Origin: Linepithema humile
Lineage: Eukaryota > Arthropoda > Insecta > Hymenoptera > Formicidae
Direction of reading: 5' to 3'
Assembly: GCF_040581485.1 (NCBI RefSeq)
Contig: NC_090133.1
Span: forward strand, 11,222,001-11,286,000
Length of the DNA stretch: 64,000 nt
The notes below the pieces were generated by a model that saw nothing but the letters and a program-made list of their open reading frames with translations, ran no database searches and was not told the DNA's origin. Positions within the stretch are counted from its first letter, which is position 1. Each line of letters starts with the position of its first letter. A program made the position numbers and the translations under genes. This document shows, one piece after another, positions 54,662 through 64,000 of this stretch.

Positions 54662-54917
54662 TGTTGCACCCGCAGAACGGAATATCACACGCGTCAACGA
54701 AACTCGCGGAAAATAAGTAAAACAACACAACACTTTAAGAGAGAACACTTTAATTATAAACACTCAACAAATAGTAACCGAGAATACAATTTAAATATCA
54801 GAGCTGTCATAAACGTCCGCCCGAGCAGACAGCTACTGAAGATCTGACATATGACAGCTTGTTTACAAACTGTCATAGAGACCCTTTAAACTGCTAATCG
54901 ATATCGTCTTGACAACA
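54662..54917 (-). repeat. Solo-LTR-like fragment, minus strand, 256 bp
   Basis: Read on the minus strand it begins TGTTGTCAAG and ends GCGGGTGCAACA, with TGTTG/CAACA inverse ends and a purine stretch like the Gypsy LTRs here. No clear target duplication, so the call is tentative. Confidence 0.45.
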
Positions 54918-54937
54918 AATATAAGAAAAACTCTTGT

Positions 54938-55275
54938 CCACTCTTAAAAAAGGCATGAAAGATCGATACTCGAATGTATCGAAATCTCGAAAGTATCGAA
55001 GTTTATTGTTGCATTTTTATCTTGACGCTGATTGGTTATCTCAATGTTGTATTATATTTTGACAGTTCATATTTAAATGGTTGTCAAGGCAATATTGATT
55101 AGCAATTTATTGATTAGCAATTTATAAATGTTTCTATGATACTTGTTTACATTTTCAAAAGCTGTCAAATTGTACAGACGTATTCTCTGTTATTTTTTTA
55201 AAAAGAGTGAAAAAAGAGTGAAAAAAAGTGAAAAAAGGAGAAGGAAAGGATAAAAGGAAAAAGTAAAAAAAAGGT
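54938..55275 (+). repeat. Dispersed repeat R, copy 3; possible promoter and first exon of the OB-fold gene
   Basis: Very similar to 27388-27745, including GACGCTGATTGGTTAT, TGGTTGTCAAGGCAATATTG and the terminal purine run with GGTAAGTAATAATT at about 55272. A GTAAGT donor here, upstream of the acceptor at 58758, could make this a non-coding first exon. That link is inference; no transcript evidence exists. Confidence 0.4.
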
Positions 55276-56040
55276 AAGTAATAATTTTAAAAATTCTCAT
55301 ACCTATAGCGCGCACCACTTCCAGTACATGCTTTCCTCTCCGTATTTATTATTTGTCATTTCAAATTAATAGCCATACAGTTTATTCTTTACTTAAATTT
55401 AAAAAAACTGCACCGCTGTGATCTATCCAATCATTATTTGCGTTTTTAAATATATTCTCCTTTTCTCTCAAGAAATTTTGTTACATGCTAAATTTTGGTA
55501 ACTGCACATTGCATAATAATTGTATAATCTTAAATTGCACAAATTTATCAACTTTTTAAACACTATTTTTGATGCATGATTAGCTTTATGATATAATTTT
55601 AACGTAATAAATTCTTGAACATAAAATAAATTCTAAATTATTGTGGAATAGCAATTAAAATATACAAAATATACAGGCCAATAAAATTAATATTAAAAAT
55701 TATAAGATGCGATAAAATATTTAAATGGAAAGTAGATAAAAAATTATTTTTTTATGTGAACAAAATAATTACACCGAATAAGATTTGCATGTGATTTATA
55801 AACGTTTATAGATTTCAAATTTTAAGTAGCAATTCCAAATTATAATTAACTGTTTTAAATTAAAAAAAGACTTTTAATTAAATTTTCAAACTAAAATATA
55901 TTTGCAACGCTGTTTTTATGATAAAATCAATATTTTATTCACTATAATTAGTAATAATATTAATAGCCATACAGTTTATTGATATATATTTATTCTTTAC
56001 TTAAATTTAAAAAAACTGCACTGCTGTGATCTATCCAATC
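55276..56040. repeat. AT-rich region with a 65-bp direct repeat
   Basis: AATAGCCATACAGTTTATT followed by the CTTTACTTAAATTTAAAAAA and GCTGTGATCTATCCAATCA blocks occurs at about 55369-55434 and again at 55961-56042, the second with a small insertion. No coding seen. Confidence 0.65.
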
Positions 56041-56550
56041 AATTGCTCGATGATATCTGTTAAAATTAATTTCTCTAAACATTTTAAAAAAAGTATGTAT
56101 AAATAATAACAAGAAGATAACAAATAATTTCAGCATTAACGTTTTTGTGCTTTGATTAATGTATAATATTTTTTTTTACATTGGCTGGATAGCTTAATAT
56201 TAAAACGGTTTCAGCATTAAAATAGTAAATAGAGTATCAAATTATAATTATTAGCTCGATATTAAGTTATCCAGGCAATGTAAAAAAAAATATTATGCAT
56301 AAGTCAAAGCACAAAATCATTAATGCTGAAATTATCTGCTATCTTTTTGTTATTATTTATAAGTACATTATTTAAAAATTTTAGAGAAATTAATTTTAAC
56401 AGATATCATCGAGCAATTGCAAATATCTTTCAAAGTCGATCTCTCAAATAAAGATTTTTATTTGTATGAAATTAAAATACATTCAGCTTATACTTACACT
56501 ATAAATATATATTAATTTCTTAAATTTTATTGAAGGATAAAAAAACGACA

Positions 56551-56604
<54 letters not shown>

Positions 56605-57314
56605 TGAGGAACAAAATAAAAGTGGAACAACAAAAAAAAAGAAATATTAAGAAGAAATAAGCAGAAAAAGGAAACAACGTTTAGAAAAAGTATGTATATA
56701 AATAAATAAATAAAGGTAAAAAATTTTAAAAATAATGTAAAAAAAATATTATACATAAGTCAAATCAATGAAATTAAAGTACATTGATGATTTAATTTTA
56801 TACAAATAACAATCTCCATTTGAGAGATCGACTTTAAGAGATATTTGCAATTGCTCGATGATATTTGTTAAAATTCATTTCTTTAAAATTTCAAGTACTT
56901 AATTACATTATTTAAAAATTTTAGAAAAATTAATTTTAACAGATATCATCGAGCAATTGCAAATATCTTTCAAAGTCGATCTCTCAAATAAAAATTTTTA
57001 TTTGTATGAAATTAAAATACATTGATGATTTAATTTTATACAAATAACAATCTCCATTTGAGAGATCGACTTTGAGAGATATTTGCAATTGCTCGATGAT
57101 ATTTCTTAAAATTCATTTCTTTAAAATTTCAAGTACTTAATTACATTATTTAAAAATTTTAAAGAAATATATATATATATATATATAAATTGACTTTTTT
57201 TTTTGGATGTTTCACCGGAATATATATATAATTAAATATTCATTATAATACAGCTTATACTTACAATATAAATAGATATTAATTTCTTAAATTTTATTGA
57301 AGGATAAAAAAACG

Positions 57315-57364
<50 letters not shown>

Positions 57365-58745
57365 CAAAAAAAAAGTAGAACAACAAAAAAAAAAGAAATA
57401 TTAAGAAGAAATAAGCAGAAAAAGGAAAAACCGTTTAGAAAAAGTATGTATATAAATAAATAAATGTAAAAAATTTAAAAAATAATGTAAAAAAAAATAT
57501 TATACATGAGTCAAATCAATGAAATTAAAGTACATTGATGATTTAATTTTATACAAATAACAATCTCCATTTGAGAGATCGACTTTGAGAGATATCTGCA
57601 ATTGCTTGATGATATTTGTTAAAATTCATTTCTTTAAAATTGCAAGTATTTAATTACATTATTTACAAATTTTAAAGAAATGAATTTTAACAAATATTAT
57701 CTAGCAATTGCAAATATCTCTCAAAGTCGATCTTTCAAATGGAGATTGTTGTTTGTATGAAATTAAATCATCAATGTATTTTAATTTCATACAAATAAAA
57801 ATCTTTATTTGAGAGATCGATTTTGAAAGATATTTGCAATTGCTCGATGATATCTGTTAAAATTAATTTCTCTAAACATTTTAAATAATGTACGTATAAA
57901 TAATAACAAGAAGATAGCAAATAATTTCAGCATTAACGATTTTGTGCTTTGATTTATGTATAATATTTTTTTTTACATTGACTGGATTGCTTAATATTAA
58001 AACGGTTTCAGCATTAAAATAGTAAATAGAGTATCAAATTATAATTATTAGCTCGATATTAAGTTATCCAGGCAATGTAAAGAAAAATATTATACATAAG
58101 TCAATGCACAAAATCATTAATGCTGAAATTATCTGCTATCTTTTTGTTATTATTTATAAGTACATTATTTAAAAATTTTAGAGAAATTAATTTTAACAGA
58201 TATCATCGAGCAATTGCAAATATCTTTCAAAGTCGATCTCTCAAATAAAGATTTTTATTTGTATAAAATTAAAATACATTGATGATTTAATTTCATACAA
58301 ACAACAATTTCCATTTGAAAGATCGACTTTGAGAGATATTTGCAATTGCTAGATGATATTTGTTAAAATTCATTTCTTTAAAATTTGAAGTACTTAATTA
58401 CATTATTTAAAAATTTTAAAGGAATGAATTTTATATGATATTTCTTAAAATTCATTTCTTTAAAATTTCAAGTACTTAATTGCATTATTTAAAAATTAAT
58501 AAATAAAGAAATTAATAAATATATCCAGCGAACTCCAGAGCAATAGTTAATACATTTAGCGCCATATATGTCCATTTATACATATAAAAAAAAGTAAAAC
58601 TTTAGTTTGCTTCGAGGAACTAAATAACCGATGGTTACAATGTCATCAAAATCGACGTATAATATTTGCAATTGCTCGATGATATTTGTTAAAATTCATT
58701 TCTTTAAAATTTCAAGTACTTAATTACATTATTTAAAAATTATTT
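56041..58745. repeat. Array of alternating palindromic repeats (types A, B, C) with (GA)n blocks
   Basis: Two complete type A palindromes (56041-56430 and 57830-58235) alternate with type B (GATATTTGTTAAAATTCATT and its inverse, for example 57600-57700, 58330-58440, 58675-58745) and type C units. Two GA-rich blocks (56485-56790 and 57225-57530) with GAGAGA runs at about 56550-56600 and 57315-57360 interrupt it. The array ends within 20 bp of the OB-fold gene's first coding exon. No coding. Confidence 0.75.
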
Positions 58746-58763
58746 TTTTTGTTTATAGAAAAA

Positions 58764-60437
58764 ATGGAACAAATAGAAGATGACTTACAAGTAGAAAATT
58801 TAAATATGGAGGATTTATTATCTCCAAATGAACATTTTGATAAAATTAAAATGTTTGATTCAACAGTGTAAGTATATATTATAAACTTACACTTTGACAT
58901 TTTTAAACTTTTTTTTCAAGCACTTAATAAATGAGAACTAATTTCAATAAATTTTTTTTATAGAATCGTGTGTTTGGCTATTTTTGAGTATCTATAGAAA
59001 AATAACACGAGCCAATCTAAGTGACATAAAAAAAAAGTTTAAATTAAGTTTTTTAAACTAAAAATTTAAAAAATCTGATGTCATGACGTTGGAGTACTAG
59101 GGAACAGTTTTTCTATATGAGCGTGCACCATTTCCAGTACATGCTTTCCTCTCCGTGCACGCTGTTTGTCTCTCTCAAATTGTGGTGTATTTTGTTATTG
59201 TGAGTCTCTTGCCTATCAAGGTGCTTTTTGTCATTGTAAAAGCATTTGTTGGAATTGGTATGCACTCATATAGAAAAACTGTTCCTGAGTACTCCAACGT
59301 CATAACATCTGATTTTTTGCTTTTTAGTTTTTACTAATGCTTTAAATTTAAAAGAACAAGGTTCAAGCTTTTATTTTATTTTTCCACTTAGAAAAATCTA
59401 TTAGCTTTCGTTATTTTTTTATAGGTATTCAAAAACCCTTTTTTTGCATTTTCGACACTTTTTTCAAAAACTAGGGTCAATTCATTATTTTTTGCTTCGG
59501 ATTCGGATTCTATCGAAAAAAATTTATTGAAATTAGATTTCATTGCTTAAGAAGATGTTGGAATTGTTTATTTTACCTCCTTTTCTAATTTTTATGGTTT
59601 CTTTTATTGTTTCTACAAATCTTTTTGTGTGATTAAAGTACACACGCTAATATATTAATGTCTGGTAAAATTAAAAAAAAAAAAGAAATAATTATGGAAA
59701 TTTTATCGACATGCGTTTATATTAATTTTTTTCTATTTTTGGTTTTAATTTAACCAATATATCAATACATTAGCTTGTGTATTTTAATTATACTAAAAGA
59801 TTTGTAATTTTATAGAAGTAATAAAAAAAGTCATGAAAATTAAAAATACGATATGTTTTTCTTTTTATTTTTCGTGAAATTCTTTTTTTGGCTACTTGCG
59901 GAATGAAAAATTCTTTTAAATCAAGTTTTTTATATTATTAGCATACGTATTTTAATTATAGAAAAGAATTTTTTATTGCAATCAAAAAAAAGAATTTGAC
60001 GAAAAACAAAAGTTAATAAAAGAGAACTTCAGCGTCTTCTTAGGTACTAAAATCCACATCGAACAGTGTTATTTTAAAAAATGTAAAATTTTTTTTTTTA
60101 AATATTTAAATTTTTTTTACAAATTTGCTACTTATTTTTAATATTTAATTTAATTCAATGATGTATATATATATATATTACATTTGTTACATTTGTTTAT
60201 CTTATTTTTATGTTCATTTTACTGTTCTTCTTGACAGTGAGATTATTGGATATGTTGACGGGATAGAATCTCCTCGATTAGTAGGTACAAACCAGCAATA
60301 TAAATTTTATAAATTTTATTTAAATAATAATAAAGGAAGACGTGTTCAGGTAGTGGCGTGGAACGACGACATTAAGAATGTTGAACATTTTATTATGTCG
60401 AATCACGTAAGCATTGATAAAAAAATAATAATCTTTA

Positions 60438-60485
<48 letters not shown>

Positions 60486-60487
60486 TG

Positions 60488-60525
<38 letters not shown>

Positions 60526-61929
60526 TTTTTAATGTAGATAATACATATCGATGGAGCGTTTGCGAGACAACCTAGAAATAGCCAATTTAATAATGGCAAT
60601 GTGGCATATGAGTTATTAATAAAAAAAAATACAATTATATCAAATTTAGGTTATTATGAAATGAAAACTACAAATAATAAATATAAGGAAACAAAATTAT
60701 GTGATGTATTAGATAGTCCAGGATACATTAGTAAGTTATGTTTCCATTTCTATATAAATTTCTCTAAAAGTATTATTCAAAAATTTAAAATATTTTATTG
60801 TACTTTATTTTATTTTTTATTTAATATTTTAAATATTTTATAAATTTTTTTTCTTTTAAAATATTTATTTCATTTTTATACTATTATAATACATTAGTAA
60901 GTTATGTTTCCATTTCTATATAAATTTCTCTAAAAGTATTATTCAAAAATTTAAAATATTTTATTGTACTTTATTTTATTTTTTATTTAATATTTTAAAT
61001 ATTTTATAAATTTTTTTTCTTTTAAAATATTTATTTTATTTTTATACTATTATAATACTAATAAAACTAAACTTTTATATTTCTTTACCATATTATACAT
61101 GTATATAAATACTTCAGTTTTAGATGGATATATTAAGACAAATTTTTCTGAAATTTTTAACACAAAATTAAACAAAATTATTGGATGTGGATCAATTACT
61201 GATGGCTTATATAAACTGGAAATACATATTTTAGATTTTTCTGATAATAATTATTTAGATTTAAATTTAAAAAAAGGTGACAAAGTTGAAATTAAAGGAA
61301 TTATGCAACTCAATGGTAAAAATATTTATATTTCTCACTAATTTTAAAACTTTAATTTAAAAAATATTGTAATTTTATTAATTTTAATTAAAGATAATAT
61401 AATATTTATAATATTTTTTTTATTCATCTCGTAATAAATATTAAATAATATTAAATATAAATAAATATAAAAGCAAAAAAGCAAAAAATTGGAAGAATAA
61501 AGAATAAATTATTTTATTTTTAATAAATAAAAATTTTAAATAAATAAAAATTTTTATAAAATCACACACTTAAAGTACGTACACATTAATTTATATATAT
61601 AACTTTGATAATTTTATAGCTGATCCGCCATATTTACTTGTAAATGACATCAATGATTTAAAACAAAAAGATGGTCGAATGTCAATACTCCATTTATTGA
61701 AAGGGATAAATACACCTCAGAAAAGAAAATTAGAAGGTATACAATTACAATAAATTTATTTGATTTAAAATTATAAATTTTTTTTTTAATAAAAATTTTA
61801 ATTTAGAATTTAGAAATTTTAATTTAGAATTTTTATTATATAATATTAGTTTTACAAAATACATAATATTTCGTTACAGAAAAATTAGAAGAAACAGAAT
61901 CAAAGAGTAAGAAGATAAATTGTACATAA
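58764..61929 (+). CDS. RPA-like OB-fold protein gene, six exons, 276 codons
   Basis: Exons inferred from GT/AG borders are 58764-58867, 60238-60406, 60538-60730, 61118-61315, 61620-61736 and 61880-61929. They sum to 831 nt, an exact multiple of three, with no internal stop. The protein begins MEQIEDDLQVENLN. A first OB-like fold (about residues 35-110) has GRRVQVVAWNDD, the beta-strand/Trp pattern of RPA70 DNA-binding domains; a second (about 155-222) has IGCGSITDGLYKLE and GDKVEIKG. A short basic tail ends KKINCT. It is presumably a single-stranded-DNA-binding protein. I cannot tell a host RPA paralogue from a transposon-carried RPA. Reading through exon 4 without splicing would end at TAA 61339-61341. 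Confidence 0.75.
59069..59318. repeat. Inverted-repeat MITE in intron 1 of the OB-fold gene
   Basis: Ends of about 55 bp (AAATCTGATGTCATGACGTT and TATAGAAAAACTGTTCC blocks) are mirrored at the right side. An internal word CCAGTACATGCTTTCCTCTC also occurs at about 55320. An open frame across it is a by-product. Confidence 0.7.
60440..60524. repeat. (AAT)n microsatellite in intron 2
   Basis: About 28 near-perfect AAT units with a small GATGAT interruption. Confidence 0.95.
60725..61056. repeat. 166-bp tandem duplication in intron 3, including the splice donor
   Basis: Copy 1 (60725-60890) and copy 2 (60891-61056) differ at one visible site. Each begins ACATTAGTAAGTTATG, so the exon 3 donor GTAAGT is present twice, 166 bp apart. 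Confidence 0.9.
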
Positions 61930-62045
61930 AAATGTTACCATTATTATTAATTGTTATTATTTTATTTAATGTTATCATTTAATTATTGTTATAAATGTAA
62001 AATATGTTTGTATAAATTGAAATATAAATTCTTTGTTTTAATAAA

Positions 62046-62148
62046 AATTATTAAAATTATTATTATTTTTAAATGTTTAATACATAACCAAATTATTAAA
62101 ATTATTAAAATTATTATTATTTTTAAATATGTTTAATACATAACCAAA
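62046..62148. repeat. Short direct repeat between the OB-fold gene and the TMCO1 copy
   Basis: ATTATTATTTTTAAATGTTT followed by AATACATAACCAAAT occurs twice in succession with a two-base difference. AT-rich and non-coding; possibly in the OB-fold gene's 3' region. Confidence 0.7.
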
Positions 62149-62176
62149 TGTATTCAAGGAAACAAATTAAATTTAC

Positions 62177-62854
62177 CTGTCTGATACTCATGGTGCATAA
62201 TATGTATAAAAATATAAATGAGCATTCCATATAATCATCGCCTGGAAGATTTCTATGGGATAAACCTTGTATTCAGCTGATTGGAACAAACGGTAATCTC
62301 GCAACAGTTCGTCCATCAAATATGTTATTGAACATACTTAACAGTGCCGTAAACGCAAATCTAATAGCAAACATGGATTTCATTTTTACAAGAGATAATT
62401 TTCGATTATTATTCTTTAATCTTTCCTCTTCGCGTTCTATCTTCTTCTTCTGCTGCTTGTCCAAAGAGTCTTCATGAGCCTCTTTTCTTTTTTCCACTGG
62501 CAAACAAAATCACTTTATACAGATATTTTTTTGTATATACAATTCCTCATATAATACCTCATAAATATCTTGAATACCTCATAGATATTTTGTAGACTTA
62601 TATTTTTTACTCTGCTTTTCAATTTTAGCCTTTAATTTTTGATATTTTTCAGTTCTATACACCATTAACCATGTCAAACCTAAACAATATATATAAAATA
62701 AATATATTAGAACAAATAAATTAAATAAATTATTTTGTTTTTTTTTCAACTTATAAATACATTTATGAAAATATTGCTTTTTATGTTTTTTACCTTTACC
62801 CGATAACGCTGTACATATACTGATAAATACAATAAGGATGGTGTCTGCCCACAT
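62177..62854 (-). pseudogene. TMCO1: TMCO1-like calcium-channel gene copy, introns retained, with lesions
   Basis: Minus-strand exons are 62854-62794 (MWADTILIVFISICTALSGK), 62679-62602 (GLTWLMVYRTEKYQKLKA) and 62496-62177 (KKKIEREEERLKNNNR, MKSMFAI, SIRQ end). They match the N-terminal membrane segment, coiled coil and second membrane segment of TMCO1, an ER calcium-load-activated channel. Introns keep correct phases. Lesions are: the exon 2 donor reads AT instead of GT; a TGA (62273-62275) replaces what should be an aromatic codon in PISxIQGLSHRN; an Arg replaces the usual Gly after MKSMFAI; and the last exon is not found. So it looks like a decaying duplicate rather than the functional gene, unless these are sequencing errors. 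Confidence 0.82.
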
Positions 62855-64000
62855 ATTTGGGAATAAATTTTTTATTCGAAGTTCATATAATTCAACAATT
62901 AACACCAAAAATTATTGTTAATTCATTGAACTTCTTTTCCGTTAAAAGTGACTACGTATGCACTGTACAATATATAAGTCACGTTGTATCAGAATTAAAT
63001 TATGCACTTCACGATGCTATTAAATACATTCGTGTTAATTCAGAATATCGGATATAGCGTGAAATCAGTCTTCTTTTTAACAAACTTGCACATTGCTATC
63101 ACATGCAGACATTTGGATTTTCAGATCGAATAACCTCTTTTCGATCCGATGACTATAACCGACGAAGCTATTATAAAACAGTACAGTGATAAATTACAAT
63201 ACTTGTGTACTTCCAGTACAGTTGATAATGTCATCGCTCTATAGTTACCTTCGGGCCCTTTTATGAATATTATTAATATTTATTCAGAGCTGTGTTTACT
63301 TTCTACTTAAAAAAATCTTTTCCACTCATGCACAAGCCTTAACATATATTTTTTTTTTAAGTACAAAGTAATTATCTGCAATTCTCTCATTTTTTTTTCT
63401 TATTTTTTCACATACTTTTATTTTATTACTTTTTTTATTTCACGCTTTCTCGCTTTTTTAGATTTCTTTATTTTACGAGATTTTCATATTCTTTTATAAA
63501 ATTATATTAATAATAATAAACTATAGTAATATATTAATAATAAACTATAAATAATAAACTATAGTACAAGTTTTTTAAATTTTATAAACCGATTCTGTAT
63601 AGAAAATATTTGATTTACAAATAGAATTTAGTTATGTTTAGTTGTGATTTAAATTTCAGAAATATAAGTATAGATATCTAGCAAATCTCATTATATAATT
63701 ACAAAGACAATATAAAATAAGTAATTATAATGTTTAAGGAGTTAATGAGAGAGAGATAAAGAAATAAATAATATGAATGCACTAATATGTATATATATAT
63801 TATTATATGATATGTTGGATATTATTTATAAACTTTATTTTACAGCACAATATATCAAATTATTATTGTATATAAAATAAAATAATTTAATAAAAATACA
63901 TGTAGAAATTTAATAAAATGTTAAAAAATATAAGTATGAAAATTTGTCATTAAATCTATTGGGAACCAGCTTAACATGCCAAGATCATATGGAGGTCATT
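62855..64000. other. Upstream flank of the TMCO1 copy, no gene recognised
   Basis: 62880-63250 is less AT-rich and could be old 5' untranslated and promoter sequence of the TMCO1 copy. Beyond it are T-rich and AT-rich simple stretches and small imperfect repeats (AATAATAAACTATA at about 63512-63565). A 66-codon plus frame at 62857-63057 has no recognisable feature. Confidence 0.5.

Noticed and set aside
54662..54917. Confident solo LTR call with target duplication
   Set aside because: The ends look LTR-like but the flanking tetranucleotides do not match, so only a low-confidence repeat is listed.
56483..57360. Frames encoding runs of S, L and F
   Set aside because: They are the reverse translation of (GA)n microsatellites.
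59155..59337. 60-codon frame in intron 1 of the OB-fold gene
   Set aside because: It falls wholly in an inverted-repeat MITE.
61118..61341. Exon 4 of the OB-fold gene as the terminal exon (stop at 61339-61341)
   Set aside because: The homologous exon at 43941-44138 has a donor at the equivalent position, and splicing at 61316 leads to two further exons that keep the frame; kept only as an alternative.
62857..63057. 66-codon plus-strand frame upstream of the TMCO1 copy
   Set aside because: Composition is not obviously low-complexity, but no motif is recognisable and it overlaps the likely 5' region of the opposite-strand gene; left unannotated as a gene.
1..64000. tRNA, rRNA or bacterial-type operon and regulatory elements
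   Set aside because: I saw no cloverleaf with conserved A and B boxes, no rRNA core sequence, and gene structure with introns and LTR/TIR elements marks the DNA as eukaryotic.

Overview
This 64-kb window looks like a transposon-dense, AT-rich block of insect genomic DNA. A hymenopteran, most likely an ant, is my inference from the mix of element families, the errantivirus-type endogenous retrovirus and a TMCO1 gene copy; nothing here proves the species. Almost every long open frame belongs to a mobile element, usually with a stop codon or frameshift. The only sequences that look host-derived are at the right end: a six-exon OB-fold (RPA-like) gene at 58764-61929 (+) and a damaged intron-containing TMCO1 copy at 62177-62854 (-).

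Left block (1-14000). Elements are nested inside one another. A degraded PIF/Harbinger transposase gene (minus, to 13311) is cut by a minus-strand Ty3/Gypsy element (its 5' LTR ends at 11544; the rest runs off the left edge). That Gypsy gag is cut by a hAT element (313-11063, perfect 8-bp target duplication). The hAT holds a TTA-flanked MITE (945-1587), which itself holds a CAGTG hAT-type MITE (1060-1440). A second insertion in the hAT is an errantivirus-like provirus (2037-8093, two 452-bp LTRs with three differences, 4-bp duplication) that splits the hAT transposase gene after its BED finger. The provirus keeps a long env frame but has lost most of pol and has a stop in gag.

Second block (14150-27160). 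A LINE fragment (minus) is split by a second copy of the CAGTG MITE, which is in turn split by a complete-looking 4.2-kb Harbinger element (14737-18982, TAA duplication). This Harbinger carries a spliced DDE transposase with an unbroken 401-codon frame, and a divergent Myb/MADF-like accessory gene with one homopolymer frameshift. Next is a pogo/Tigger-type transposase relic (20319-21916), followed by a defective Gypsy element (21941-27154) with a 5' deletion that ends in a perfect 39-nt palindrome.

Third block (27160-37370). A palindromic repeat family is interrupted by a 2.36-kb LTR-like insertion (27975-30331) and a 575-bp solo-LTR-like insertion (30356-30930). An inverted-repeat MITE (32493-32963) and a THAP/P-element transposase relic (33422-36620) follow.

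Fourth block (37371-48460). This stretch is bounded by a pair of 232-bp inverted repeats. Between them are several foldback palindromes of one family, an isolated exon of an RPA-like gene (43941-44138, minus), and a Helitron helicase gene (44383-46962) whose HUH domain is missing. A canonical Helitron 3' end lies at 47909-47941, followed by a GC-rich 277-bp inverted-repeat element.

Fifth block (48460-64000). Tandem repeats are split by a Penelope-like element (49414-53042; RT plus GIY-YIG, flanking 249-bp repeats with hammerhead-like cores, 10-bp target duplication). After this come a 60-bp minisatellite, another solo-LTR-like piece, a long array of palindromic repeats, then the OB-fold gene and the TMCO1 copy tail to tail. 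The 198-nt fourth exon of the OB-fold gene matches in length and phase the isolated exon beside the Helitron, which suggests that this RPA-like gene family moves with, or is copied by, repeats here.
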